A stretch of DNA of 64,000 nucleotides, from contig CM077007.1 in NCBI GenBank assembly GCA_039090855.1, positions 15,735,515 to 15,799,514 on the forward strand, written 5' to 3'. The translations under genes were made by a program, and so were the position numbers. The notes beneath the pieces were generated by a model. It was given only the letters and a program-made list of their open reading frames with translations, was not told the origin of the DNA and made no database searches. Within the stretch, counting starts at the first letter, position 1. Each line of letters opens with the position of its first letter. Origin of the DNA: Macrothele yani (lineage: Eukaryota; Arthropoda; Arachnida; Araneae; Macrothelidae). Shown piece by piece: positions 1 to 11,690 of the stretch.

Positions 1-94
1 AATTTTTTCCTTATCATACTCCGATAAATGGCAGCTTTTCCCATTCTGACTCCAAACACTCTGCTAACCGCAAGCCGGTCCTCTGATTGTATAT

Positions 95-3000
95 CATCCT
101 CATCATTATTGTCAACCATTATCAATCCACTGCTGGCCGAAGGTCTCTCCAAGCTTCTTCCACAACGGTCTGTCTTTTGCCAGTCTCCTCCATGTTACTC
201 CCGCATACTTTCGAATTTCATCCACCCATCTCCCATGTGGTCTTCTTCTGGGTCTTTTACTGTCCCTTGGAATCCAATCTAAAATTTCGACTCTCCATCG
301 ATGGTCTGTTCTTCTGGCAGTATGTCTAGCCCATTGCCATTTCAGGGAATTTACTCTGATCATGATGTCTTCCACTCTTGTCATTTTTCTGATCCACGAG
401 TTCCTCTTCTTATCTCTCTTGCTTACACCAAGCAAGCAGTTCTCCATGCTTTTTTGAGTTGTCTGTAGTCTTTGTATGTCTCTTTTATTTCAGGTCCACA
501 TCCCTGCACCATACCTAAGCACTGGAAGGATGCATTGATCAAACACTTTTCTTTTGAGACATAATGGCATATTACTTTTGAAAATTATGCTGTTTCTTCC
601 AAAAGCTCTCCAGGCAAACTTTATACGCCGATTAGTTTCTTCATCAATGTGACCCTCACTTGATATCTGCTGTCCAAGATAAACGTACGTGTCTGTTATC
701 TCCAGCTTTTCTCCATCAATCGATAAATCTTCACTTTTTTGTAAAAGCATTGTACATCACTTTTGTCTTCTGAAAGTTCATTTCTAATCCTACTTCTTTA
801 CTTTTTGTCAGCAAGTTCCTGGATCATGCTTTGCAGCTCTGATGGGATAGTTGCAGAAATGACTATGTCATCAGCAAAACGAAGGTGAGTTAGATAATCT
901 CCATTAATCTTTATCCTTTTGTTTTCCCAGTTCAGTGATTGAAAGACATTTTCCAATGTGGCATTAAAGAGCTTTGGAGATATGGTGTCACCTTGTCTCA
1001 ATCCCTTTCCAACTTTTATGTGTACTGTATTCTCAAAAAGCCGAATCTTTGCATTTGCATTTTCATAGATGTTATTAATAATATTAATGTATGCATCTTC
1101 AATACCGCAGGATTTCAAAGCCATTGTAACTGTTGATGGTTTCACTGAATCAAAGGCCTTTTCATAATCGATAAAATCCGTGCACAATGGCAGTTCGTAT
1201 TCCCTCGCTCTTTCAATTAGTTCTCTCAGTACGTGGATATGATCCATTGTGGTGTAGCCACTCCTGAATCCAGCTTGTTCTCTCGGTTGAGCCATGTCCA
1301 GTGTCACTTTCAAGCGGTGTGAAAGGACTTTAATGAAGATTTTATAAACCACTGATAGGAGGCTGATAGGTCTGTGGTTCCTGATATCCACAATGTCACC
1401 TTTTTTATGTAGCAGGATCATTGTAGCGTTGTTCCAATCTCAGGAATTTTCCCTTCATTAAGGCATTGAGTGAAATCTTGGGCGAGTACTGTTTCGATTT
1501 CTCCACTTGCTTCTTGTATGATGTCTACAGTAATTCCATCTTCTCCTGGAGCTTTTCCCCGCTTCATGTTCTTGATTGCATGTGAAACTTCTGCTGGGAG
1601 GACTGGAAGAACTCTGGTACTAGTGCCTTTCATGGTGTATGGAGTACATGTATCATCCCTTTCATATAATTTGGAGTAGAAATCTTTCACTTTTGTCAAA
1701 ATTTCGCCTCTATTTCTTGTTACAGAACCATCTTCTTTTCTGAGGGCTATAATCTGTTTTCTTCCCTTACTGAGATGTCCCTTTGCCATCTTTAGGCTTT
1801 GGTTGTTTTCAATTGCTTTGCTTACTAGTTCACTGTTAAATTTCCTTACGTCTTCAGTGATACTTTTTCGTACTTGCATAGCTCTATATATTCCAAATTG
1901 GAAGTCACATCTTCTTTAGTTGTCCTCATCTCTCTTCTTTTTTGCATCAACATTTTGGTTTTTCCTGATAATTTGTTCGTATGCAACTTGTTCTTAGACC
2001 CAGCTAATTTTGTTGCTGTTTCCATAAGAGCTTTAGTTACTTTTCTGTTAACTTCATAGATGTCCACTGCTTCTGATGTTAGACCTTCTAGAATAGAGAA
2101 TCTGTTCCTTAGTTCTAATTTGAAGGTATTATGATGCTTTTTAAGGTTGGTGTCGTCAATACACTTTGTCTGTTTTATGAGCTTCCCACGGTCGAGTTTA
2201 ACATTGAGGTGCATCTTGCATCTTATCATTCTATGGTCACTACCTGTGTTGAACTTGTTCAGAACACTGCAGTCTTCCATGACAAATTTCTTGTTACACA
2301 TAATACAATCAATTTCACTTGTCCATCCATTGGGATGCCTCCATGTCCATTTCCTTTGCGGCTTTTTCTTGAAGAAGGAGTTCAAGATGAAAAACCCTTC
2401 TGCCTCTGCAAACTCAACGAGAGTATTTCCACGCTGGTTTCTGTTGCCGTGACCAAATTTACCTACTGAAGTTTCATTCTGTTGCCGTTGCCCTATTTTT
2501 GCATTTAAATCTCCCCTAATTATCTTCAAGTGCTGCTTGCCTTTATTATTTAGATGACGAATTACCTCATAAAATTTCTTCAATTTCTTCTTCAGAATGA
2601 CTTGTGGTGGGTGCAAAAGTTTGAATAATCTGAGCCTGGTATCTCCTTGAGAGTTGGATAAGGAGTCGTGCAGCTCTGTCAGTGAACTTTCAACTTCTAC
2701 AACTTTATCCTTCAGTTTCTTGTTTATTATAAATCCAACACCACTAGTTCTGCCAGTATCTGTCCCACGATAGTAGAAGAGATGTCCACTTTTCAGTTCA
2801 ATGAGATCTTCTCTTTTTCTGCTTACCTCACTTTGCCCGACGATGTCCCACTTGATCCTTTGTAGTTTCTCCTCCAATTCAAGAAGCCTTGAATCAGAAG
2901 ATAGGGAGCGTCCATTATACGTAGCCAAGGTCAGCATCAGATGGCAGCCTAGTCCGGTCCTCCGGGGATTCTTAGCACCCTCTGCCTTCATGTCCCACTG

Positions 3001-3270
3001 GACGTTGCCTTGGCCAGGTACGTTCCAGCTGGCGGAGACTGAGGGCCAAGATTTAAGTTGTGGAGTCATTTTGGAGGGGTTTGACCATAACTCACCACGC
3101 TGGCCAAGCGGGTTGGTGAGTGTGGAATAGTATTTCCTCTAATCCCGATGGTATAGTTATCTCGCTATTGGCGGTCGTCAGAGCCCCTTTAGTGGGAACA
3201 GGATGCACCACGAGGAGGCAGGGTTGACATTTGTCAAGGAGATGCTGTGATGTTACGCATCACCTGACCT
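95..3270 (-). mobile_element. RTE-clade non-LTR retrotransposon, near full length, degraded (copy 1)
   Basis: It is collinear on the minus strand with the intact element at 34639-37810, from the 5' end (the segment reading GTAAGGTCAGGTGATGCG) to a 3' tail of ATG/ATGA-type short repeats. It carries an APE-like endonuclease and a reverse transcriptase in several frames. It is inserted into a Tc1 transposon. The clade name RTE rests on the endonuclease-RT layout, the short repeat tail and the RLQTTQ-SMERCMLG style C-terminus; a related clade is possible. Confidence 0.88.
112..3069 (-). pseudogene. RTE endonuclease/reverse transcriptase, broken
   Basis: Five reading-frame pieces in order on the minus strand (3069-1846, 1879-1418, 1421-798, 750-490, 447-112) rebuild the layout of the intact ORF at 34520-37603. 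Endonuclease traces include the NGRSL motif, GDLNAKIG (usually GDFNAKIG) and GSDHR. The RT core shows FIDYEKAFDS and FADD. At least four frame breaks separate the pieces. The last piece ends in GQQWIDNG followed by a stop, which probably shows the family's normal C-terminus. Confidence 0.85.
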
Positions 3271-3370
3271 TATACTGCTCTATAAAATTCCTCTGCGCCA
3301 CCATTCGGTCTCCAGGCGCGTTCATTTCTCTAAGCTGGGGTTGGTCATAATGGAATGGTTCATCGGTGTA

Positions 3371-4185
3371 TGTTTAATATTGAAGGTATTTATGAATATA
3401 GTGAAATAAAGGTCTTTTGTTCAAATTGTAAAACTGAATTTTAGCTTCCAGCTGAAAGAAATTCGAAACCACAGAAAGTAAATAAATCTCGAAACGGGTT
3501 TTTCGAATGATATAGAGTTTGAAACAGGTAAATATTTTCGAAACGTATATTGCAATACTTAAATTGTGAGAATGACTACTAAGTGCAAAATAGAATTAAG
3601 TACAACTGGAACGGGTTCTTTAATTCAAGCTATTTTTGTTGACATATATCTGCGAATTTTGATTTTTAATTTCTTTCATTATAATTACTTTTGGTATTCA
3701 TTACTCAAATGCTAATATTTATTACTCAATATTGCTCCTAAAATTCATTACTCAAGATAGGAGTGAGAGAAGAAACGGAGGTACGAAAATTTAAACTGAG
3801 CAAAAATCTATTCAACATCATATAAATGTTATTCTATTTTGTTCAGAATCTGGTAGCAAAGGAGTCGATTTATACGTGTGAGCATATCCACCGCAAAGGA
3901 ATATATGCATTCAAGATAAAATTTGCCGCATTGATTATTTAGAAAGTTCCGTCATTCTTGAATTTCGAAAAGACATTACTGATTTGTTTTGCTTAAATAT
4001 AATGTTGAACCTTTCCGGCCATTAATTAATTTCACCAAAAGAATTCATCTATATTTAAGAACCTATTCTGAGAAACGCTTGCACTTTAGATGTATCATAC
4101 AGTTTTTTCTTACTAGAACTTTTCACTTCAAAACGGAAGAATTAATATTAAGAGCTATTTCCAATATGGCATAAGAGACTGCTCA
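3371..4185. other. AT-rich stretch, nothing recognised
   Basis: No coding, RNA or repeat signal that I could support. Confidence 0.4.
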
Positions 4186-4189
4186 GAAC

Positions 4190-4580
4190 TTTGACGTGAA
4201 AGGAAAAAGGTAGTCACCGATCACAAAACAACAATTACGATGAACGTATTGGAAAATAAAACCAGGTCCAAATTAGCAGTCAGCTGAAGAGAAGTGTTTA
4301 AAAATTTAGTAAAACATGGTTTTTGAACTTTCATATCTGAGTTTTTGACAGAAGTGAAACTAATAACTGATTTACTCGAAGTTTCGATGCGAAAGTAAAA
4401 AGGAGTCAGCGAAAATTCAATAACTGTTGTCATGAACTCATTGGAAAGTAAAACCAGGTCCAAGATAACCGCTAGTTAAAGAGAAATGTTTAAAAATTTA
4501 GTAAAATAGGTTTTTAAAATTTTTATATCTGCGTTTCTGACAGAAGTGAAAGACTCATTACTAATTTATGTGTTAAGATT
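4190..4580. repeat. Two-copy tandem repeat, about 190 bp
   Basis: The segment containing AAAACCAGGTCCAA occurs near 4257 and again near 4447. The surrounding text (GAAGTGTTTAAAAATTTAGTAAAA, then GACAGAAGTGAAA) repeats in the same order with about 15-20 percent divergence. The function is unknown. Confidence 0.7.
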
Positions 4581-5039
4581 AGACCTTCCATTAGGCAAAC
4601 TTCAGTGGACGCCGCTGTTAGGAGTAAATTTCTTTTAGTACGTTAACTAATCTGCTTTAAGTGAAGATGCATGATTCTTGGAGGATCAGCGAAAAAGTCA
4701 AATTGAGATCGAGGTGTCTCACGATGAGCGTTATGCAGATTCTGTGTTGAATCCTTACGTGCTGAAGTCATTTACCGTCATTCGAGTAGTAGCGACGGAG
4801 AATAATTTTCATCAGGAAGAAGAAATCAGAATTTCAGCAAAAGAAGCGAAGTAATTCATCTTTCAAAACATTTCTGAAATACTATTTATGAAAAGAGCGA
4901 GGTTATCTAAACTGTCATGAAATCTGCTGTTTGAAAAGCCATTAGAGAAGGCAGCGGGTAGGGGGGATTTTACTACCATTTTCAGTGTAACACAATTAAA
5001 GGGTGAGAGGAAGAAGGGGTAGTGAGTTGGGAGGAGAGA

Positions 5040-5635
5040 AGAACGAGACACACACACACACACTCACAAAAGAAGTATGTGTGAAATATCTGTAATGAGA
5101 TATAGAAAGACAAAGAGGGAGGAAAGTGAGAGACAAATAAGGATAGGGAGTAAGATGTAGAGAAAGAGAGGCAGAATCTGAAAAAAAGAGAAGAGTAACA
5201 GATAGACTGAAAGATACAGAGATAGAGGAAGGAGAAAAGCAGGCTCAGAGAGATAGAAGAAAAACGAAAAAAAAAAAAAACCAAAGAGAGCGATACAGAG
5301 AAAGTAACAGACAAAGAGAAACAGGAAGGAGTAGGGAACAGGGATAAATAGAGAGAAGACAAAGAGACAGAAAAAAAGAGGAGATAGAGGGAAAAAAATG
5401 AAACTGAGAGAGAAAGAGAAAGACAGAGCAGGCAAAGATACAGAAAGAATGATGAGACAGAGAGAGAGAGAGAGATGAGAGAGACTGAGAGAGCAACGTA
5501 CAAAGTGAAATAGAGAGGGAGAAGATTTTAAGATTTTGAGACTGATTAAAGAACGCGTGTATGTATAGAAAGAGAGAAGACGGGTAGAGAAAGATTAGAA
5601 TCAGAGACTGAGCCAAATATGTGGAGAGAGTGAGT

Positions 5636-5689
<54 letters not shown>

Positions 5690-5885
5690 TTGTGAGACAC
5701 TATGTACGCGAAAACGTATGTATTTATATATATTAAGGGGAGGCACAGAGGCGAAGGGATAGAAAATAAAAGAAAGGAGAGAGTAGAGAAAGAGAAAGAG
5801 AAAGAACAGGACATATATATGGAGTAAAGAAAGGTGGAGAGAAAGAGAGAGAGAGAGAGAGAGACAGACAGAGGCAACGGCTGGT
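5040..5885. repeat. Long polypurine (GA-rich) tract
   Basis: Nearly all bases on the + strand are A or G for about 850 bp, with GAGA runs (for example 5640-5690 and 5840-5865). A short CA run starts near 5050. The long Ser/Leu/Phe reading frames on the minus strand are compositional artefacts of this tract. Confidence 0.9.
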
Positions 5886-7657
5886 TGTTTATCATTTAAC
5901 CCACATCTGTCAGCATCATTCTTTAACATTTCTAGAAAGACTTCGTTAAAGAATTTGCATGAACACCCGAGTTCAAGAAGCTAATCGTATTCAGTTGCAT
6001 AGCGTTCAGTCTATGTTTTCCTAGACAAAATGCCAATGTTACTGAATTATTTGTTCTTTAAATCTTTTTTAAAGTGTTTATTAACTTACGTAAGCATATG
6101 AGGTTTTAAGGAGCCGCCAGGGAAGGGACAGAGCCATCAAAATTAATAATGTCACGTACAACGATCTTTAAAATGCCATACCAATTCGTGCATTTTAAGT
6201 GCCTCCAGAAACGTATTTCACAGGAACAAAACCCAGTCGATCATTCTTTTGTCTTACACTATCAAATCAGGTGATATCTTTGTCTTCCTATTAATTCCCA
6301 AAGCACAGCTTCTGGGAGTTAGGGAATTTGTGAGACAATATAAATTATTAAGCTATCGCCGAACATTATTTCATCAAGTTTTACAAAACGCAACTATATC
6401 TCATTTCAAACTGCGTAAATTATGAGAACCTCATGCAAAATGTGATAAAAACTATTACAAACCTGAGGAAAAATATCTTCTGTGATGAACATCACGGATA
6501 CATTGCAATAATGACTTCCTCTGGTGAACAAGTGAGTTACCTTTTAATCACTTGCTCATTCACTCATGAGTTCTTCAATTATTAACAGCATTCTACCTTT
6601 CACATGGTCTGGAAAATTTGTTGGAATTAGTTAAGTATTTGTAAAACCTTTTTGGCTGCATAACAGGTGGAATGAATTTAAATACAGGTTTTTGGTGTGA
6701 CGTCGCAGGCAAATTATTTATAAATGTTAAGAATTCGTTATGTGTGTAAAGTTTGGAATAGACGTACATTTTTTACTCCGGACTAAAGAACATTTTGGCT
6801 GATACAGGGACATTTTTATCAAGGCGGATCATTCCAATTTGATGGCGATAAATATAAAAAATTCCTAAAATATCCTGAACAAAAGTTACTAACTCTCTCT
6901 CACTAAGACAATTGAGATTCAGCTTTCTTTCTATCTTTAGATCAGACTTTAGCCTGCGCTTGCGCAGATGGAAATTTCGTAGGTACATCACATTTCATGA
7001 GTGTTAGGGTAGTTTCTTAACATTCGTCTAAATCTGAATAATATTAATATAATAATAATAAACATATATTGTTTTTGAAACACTAAACAGTCGAAATATT
7101 CATTATTACCGCCACCATAATTTAGTAGCTATTTACATTTGTGACTCACATATCTTCTTTCATTGGTTTTATGATAATAACATTCATTAATCCACCTACC
7201 TCAGTACCTATTCAATGTGAGGAATTAGTAAACCTTATTGTTTGTTGTTGCGATTTAATTCCACTTAGTATGTAAGGGACTGTGGCTCGGTATGGTCGTG
7301 AGTGATGCAAATAAATGCAATGTGTAGTACATAAATGAATGTATACTCTCGAATCATTCGTTTTATTTCACATCCACAAAAATGTTGCCATGCAAAAGCA
7401 AAAGATGCGTATCATACATTTTCAACAAAGAGTACCAGGATGCTCTCTCATTTTTTTTAAATCGTGGAAAATGCTGTAATTTACATTTAGCTGGTTTGCA
7501 GTGAAACCGCTGAGGTTTGCCCTCCAATTAGAGACATTTCGCTAAACGGAAGTCTGATGTCTTGAGAAATGACCCACCAGCCCTCTAGCGTAGCTTACAA
7601 TCTTCCGTTTTCACTTCGGTTGAATATGATCATAAAGGTTATAATCTAAATAGGTAA
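5886..7657. other. Unique-looking AT-rich sequence, nothing recognised
   Basis: I looked for TYMP 5' exons (the conserved DKHSTGG-type segment and the RDVTATV-type segment) with splice sites and did not see one. There is no repeat family match within the window. Confidence 0.35.
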
Positions 7658-7772
7658 TATAGATGACAGGCCTGGAAGCATGGATAAATGACAGGCCGCG
7701 ATAGATGACAGACCTGGAAGCACGGATAGATGACAGGCCTGGAAGCACGGATAGATGACAGGCCTGGAAGCA
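7658..7772. repeat. Short tandem repeat, about 25-bp unit
   Basis: The unit containing ATAGATGACAGGCCTGGAAG is repeated about four times with small changes. It abuts the dispersed repeat at 7805-7990. Confidence 0.75.
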
Positions 7773-7804
7773 CTGCTGGACTGGTCATAGCCTCGTCTGG
7801 GAGT

Positions 7805-7990
7805 TTTGCAGAATTTAGGTATAAACAAGTTAGTAAAATCACGCAATGCATTGATTATAATACGCTTTCCAACACACCAGAAATCATTACTCAAGTTATG
7901 AGGATGGTGGCTGTGGAATAAATCTCGCTCCTATGACCTGACCTTTGACCCCATTTCGATGATATTCAACAGAACCGGTAAAGTGTACTT
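7805..7990 (+). repeat. Dispersed repeat family D copy carrying a DR1-like motif
   Basis: It is similar to 63770-64000 (same strand) and to 46290-46770 (opposite strand). Shared text includes GCAATGCATTGATTATRATACG and CAAGTTATGAGGATRRTGGC. It contains TGACCTTTGACCCC near 7945, which on the other strand is a direct repeat of AGGTCA-type half-sites spaced by one base. The class of the element is unknown. Confidence 0.7.
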
Positions 7991-8472
7991 GAGCCTAGAG
8001 AGGTAAATGGCATTGATATATCTTTGCGTCCCGGATATTCTTGTACAAATTCAGACAGGTGGTTATTTGGCCTACTTAAGTTCGGCAATGCCACTATGTT
8101 AAACTTCCCAGGCTGTCAATATGGAGGGGAGGTGACTTGAGATACATTTATTCACTAATATTGGCTCGTAGCCATCACACTTGCAGATTTTTACGTCTTT
8201 TCAGCATTTTAATAGATACTAAGGTAAAATCCTCTTATTTAGAGACACTCTCGGAACATTTATTTTTGTCTGTAAAGGAGAAGTGTCCTTAAAAGAGAGT
8301 TTCGCGTTATTTCTAAGTTAGAAAACATAGAAATAACGCAAAATTATATTTTTCGTTTCTCATAGTTACTGGGCATAAGGACTGTAAAAGTAATCTTGTA
8401 CACGATTGCAAACGCATAAGCAATCAAACAGAAAACAAATGTCATCATGGGAGCTAAATGGAAAATACTAGC
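7991..8472. other. Nothing recognised
   Basis: The stretch has moderate AT content and no supported feature. Confidence 0.35.
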
Positions 8473-8696
8473 AGCCGCCCATGTGGCCTAGGTGGTCAGA
8501 AATTCTGGTTTCTGCCTAATCGTCCCACCTTGGTCCCAGGTTCGAGTGCCAGATTAGGTATAGATGGCGCTCTTGTCTAATGGCACTGAATCGCCTCACT
8601 CTCTGGAACCATTGGGACCAAATTAGGAAGGACAACTGCTTATAAACTCTGAGTGTCGCTCATGGTGGTCGTTAAACCCGGAAATAAATAATTATA
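8473..8696 (+). mobile_element. SINE family A copy, diverged
   Basis: A tRNA-like head (GGCCTAGGTGGTC, box-B-like GGTTCGAGTGCC) is followed by the conserved body (GGAACCATTGGGACC, CTGCTTATAAACTCTGAG, GGTGGTCGTTAAACCC) and an A-rich tail. This is one of the most diverged copies. A Tc1 element starts directly after it. Confidence 0.8.
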
Positions 8697-8699
8697 ATG

Positions 8700-9802
8700 C
8701 ACTGAAATGCCAAACGCCATGGGATGACTCAGGTATGCAAATTTTTAAATGGCGCTGCCGTCGTATAAGGCTTTGACGCATGCCACGTTTTTATCAGTTG
8801 CGAGGTGTAATCTCGTGAATCAAGTTGAACAACCGCCAGTAGGATTACGGCAAGCTGACTGGAATTATCGGAGTTTGAACGAGGCATGGTAGCGGGAGCC
8901 AGACGGATGGGACTTGATCCACGGTGTCACGTGCGTGTACCGAGAATATCTCATGGAGGGCATTACTACCCACCGTGGGCAGCGCAGTGGCTGACCACGG
9001 GTACTAAATGACCGTGACCAGTGGAGTCTGATCAGGATTGTCAATGCTAACAGATAATGTAGTGTCCACGGGGTATGGGAGTAGAAGACCGACCAGAGTG
9101 CCTTCCTTAACACTACGACATCGGACACAGAGCCTCGCCTGGAGTCGTGAACACGGTGATTGGACCCTGGAAGACTGGCAACATGTGGCGTGGTCCGATG
9201 AGTCACGCTACCAGTTGTTACGAGCTGATGATAGGGTTCGGGTGTAGAGCAAACCACATGAGGTCATGGACCGAAGTATCAGCAATGCACTGTGCAAGTG
9301 GTGGTTCCATACATATATGAGGTGTCTTTACGTGGCACGGTTTGGGTCCTCTAGTCCTCGTAAACACGTCATTAACCGGTAATCGCTTTGTTGCTCTGCT
9401 TGGTGACCATTTGCAGCCCTTCATGGACTTCATGTACCTCAACAACGATGGTATTTTCCAGGCGGACAATGCACCATGTCATCGGGCCCAAGTGGTCCAA
9501 AATTGGTTCAAGGAACATTCTGGACAGTTCCGACGGATGGTGCGGCCACAACGTTCGTCCGACATGAACTTAATAGAGCACTTATGGGATGTGGTGGAAA
9601 GGTCCATTCGCACCCAAGATCTTGCACCTACAAATACCAGGAAACTGTGGGCGGATGTTCAGATGGCATGGCTCAACATCTCTCCAGAAGTTTTCCTGCC
9701 ACTTGTGGAATCGATGCCACGTCCATTTTCTGCACTTCGTCGGGCTAGAGGAGGTCCTACACGATACTAGGTACGTACCCCATAACTTTTGGCACTTCAG
9801 TG
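8700..9802 (+). mobile_element. Tc1-like transposon
   Basis: Inverted ends are CACTGAAATGCCAAACGCCA on the left and, on the opposite strand, CACTGAAGTGCCAAAAGTTA on the right. A TA follows at 9803-9804; the left TA has decayed to TG. The length (1.1 kb) is normal for a compact Tc1 element. Confidence 0.85.
8850..9770 (+). pseudogene. Tc1 transposase (DDE), broken
   Basis: A DNA-cutting transposase of the Tc1 family. The N-terminal helix-turn-helix region (8860-9030) is split between frames. The first catalytic Asp lies in WSDESRY near 9195. A stop at 9244-9246 and a frame change follow. The C-terminal piece 9342-9770 keeps the second Asp in QADNAPCHRA and the Glu in NLIEHLWD, and ends in GGPTRY like other family members. 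The frame breaks make it inactive. Confidence 0.85.
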
Positions 9803-9817
9803 TAATAAATGTAATTT

Positions 9818-10040
9818 TTTTTTTTTTTTTTGATTGGAGGTTTAACGACCACCGTGAGTAACTCAATGGGCTATAAGCAGTCGCCCGTCCCTAATTTAGG
9901 GTCACTGGTTCCAGGGAAGGGAGAGAGCCAGTGCCGTAAGACAAATACAACATCCATGCCTGACGGGATTCGAACCCGGACCCCTTACGGACGAATGATC
10001 AGAGGCCAACGCCTTAGACCACTGCGCCACCGGAGCGGCA
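9818..10040 (-). mobile_element. SINE family A copy with target duplication
   Basis: It reads polyT-first on the + strand and ends in CCACTGCGCCACCGGAGCGG. Flanks repeat TAAATGTAAT (9807-9816 and 10041-10050), a target-site duplication. It inserted beside the right end of the Tc1 element. The box B analogue is intact (GGATTCGAACCC on the + strand). Confidence 0.9.
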
Positions 10041-10050
10041 TAAATGTAAT

Positions 10051-10600
10051 GCATACTCTAATGTAACTTTCCTTTTTAGTTTCTGTCTCTATAATATATG
10101 AAATGTTTTCCGTTGGCGGCAGTATATCTTTGATTGGCCCCTGTGTGTTCAGTTCCTATTTCTCGGTGCGAGGCTAGCTAACTCAGCGGTTTCACTTCAC
10201 TGTCCAGCAGTTTTCTTTCCCTTAGCGTACTCTAAACTTAACCTCCTAGCTTAATATTTCTAAAGGGAAATTTGAGACAACGGGCCAGACTCCACTTTCC
10301 TAAAACCTTCTGTACCATGATTTTATTCTGAATTTTATATTGAGTTTCATTCAGCATTCTATCTTCGGAAAAAGCTCTGAAACCGTTTCCTTTGGGAGTT
10401 AGCTTTGTACAATTCTTCTTCTTTTGTACCAAACAATGTTACCATAAGCCTAACCACCGAACAATGGTATCTCCCAACAATGGTCACTTTTTTAGGTCCG
10501 AGCAGCTACCGTTATTAGAAAGTTTCACTGCATATACAAAAGATCTACGGATTAGTACAAAGCCACCATGCAAAAATAAATAAATAAACAAAAAGAGCTA
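10051..10600. other. Nothing recognised
   Basis: Short open frames here have no family resemblance and no splice context. Confidence 0.35.
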
Positions 10601-10603
10601 GCG

Positions 10604-10664
<61 letters not shown>

Positions 10665-10686
10665 GAGGGAGGGGGGGAGAAAGAGA
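10601..10686. repeat. (GA)n microsatellite
   Basis: A GA run of about 55 bp followed by a G-rich purine stretch. Confidence 0.95.
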
Positions 10687-11112
10687 AAAGAAAGTTAAGA
10701 TTATTTATGTTAAAAAATGTCGATCTCGATCGGCAACGATTGAATAAATAAATTAAAAAAGTCCGATTCAGTTAGGACAAAAGTAACCCGGCGTTGCCAG
10801 GTCTTGAGAAAAAGAAAAGTAGTCTGGCGGCGCCCGGCCCCGCGAGGCCTGTACCTCTGGGTATCCGTTAATGTAAGTTTCATTGTACAATACTTATTTT
10901 TTGTCGGAAAAACATGTTCGCCTTTACACCTCTCATATCTTGATCTTCATATTCATTTCTATGCGAGTTAGAGCCCTGCAGAGGCAATATTTTTAGGCCC
11001 GAGCCCCGTTCCCACCCAGTGAATGTCAGGCCCGACCCGGCCCTGCCCGGTCGGGTGTTTTTTTTCAGGTCCCGGCCCTACATAGGTTTCATTTGCGTAA
11101 CTGTCACTTTAT

Positions 11113-11270
11113 AACGAAGTATATTTCTCCGTCATTTCTGTCCACGCCAGGATTCGAACCCGGATCACCTCATTCCGGAATAAGTCACTCTACCAATTGA
11201 GCTACGCGGACGTTTGTTCTGATTGCTATGTGCATTTATGTCGTGTGCGTCATGCTGGCAGGTACGTCAC
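11113..11270 (-). mobile_element. SINE family B copy with intact tRNA-like head
   Basis: On the minus strand the head starts GTCCGCGTAGCTCAATTGGT and contains GGGTTCGAATCC. The acceptor arm pairs over 7 bp, and the D and T arms also pair. The anticodon arm (CTTAT/ATGAG around TCCGGA) gives a 6-nt loop, so I read it as a SINE head and not as a working tRNA. The 158-bp segment is repeated almost identically at 11533-11690. Confidence 0.75.
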
Positions 11271-11532
11271 ATCTCCCCCCCGAAAGAGGGCCGGGGGCAT
11301 GGCCCACAGGTCAGCCGTGACCATGAATCGTTGCAGGCAGCCATCCACTGTAGAACGTGCACTTGAGAACTCCCAGTCAATCTGGTGAGTGGAATGCAAC
11401 GTCACACACATTTATTTTTCGAAGCGCTGGAGAAGGGAATCTCTGATTTTTCCTATCTCGCGGTGTGGAAAGAACATCACACCATTGCGAGATTTTGAAC
11501 GGTCGGGTCATCCGGATAGTTCGGGCGCCATT

Positions 11533-11690
11533 AAAACGAAGTATATTTCTCCGTCATTTCTGTCCACGCCAGGATTCGAACCCGGATCACCTCATTCCGG
11601 AATAAGTCACTCTACCAATTGAGCTACGCGGACGCTTGTTCTGATTGCTATGTGCATTTATGTCGTGTGCGTCCTGCTGGCAGGTACGTC
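11533..11690 (-). mobile_element. SINE family B copy, near-identical to 11113-11270
   Basis: It matches the first copy at almost every base (GTGCGTCATG against GTGCGTCCTG is one difference seen). The repeat offset is 420 bp. This suggests a local segmental duplication and not two independent insertions. Confidence 0.75.

Larger units (their letters stand above)
1..3368 (-). mobile_element. Tc1-like transposon, 5' part, split by an RTE insertion
   Basis: Bases 1-94 and 3271-3368 align with 57186-57356, the transposase 5' end and terminal repeat of the Tc1 element at 56202-57356. The terminal repeat ends at 3368 and is followed by a TA target duplication (3369-3370). The remainder of the element lies left of the window. 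The RTE retrotransposon at 95-3270 interrupts it, with a short shared TATA at the junctions. Only the extreme N-terminal coding region is present, so no function remains. Confidence 0.8.

Noticed and set aside
1874..3130. Plus-strand open frames opposite the RTE copies (also 36333-37003)
   Set aside because: Antisense shadows of the conserved endonuclease/RT frame; they recur in both copies only because the element does.
4863..5929. Long minus-strand open frames rich in Ser, Leu and Phe
   Set aside because: They are the translation of the polypurine tract and have no protein-like composition.
9830..10066. Open frames beginning MIGGLTTTVSNSMGYKQSP here and at 28119, 29558 and 60747
   Set aside because: These are translations of SINE A copies, with no independent coding evidence.
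11140..11212. Possible functional tRNA gene (also 11560-11632, 12180-12245)
   Set aside because: The anticodon arm lacks a normal loop, the sequence occurs in many SINE B copies with shared flanks, and two copies lie in a duplication.
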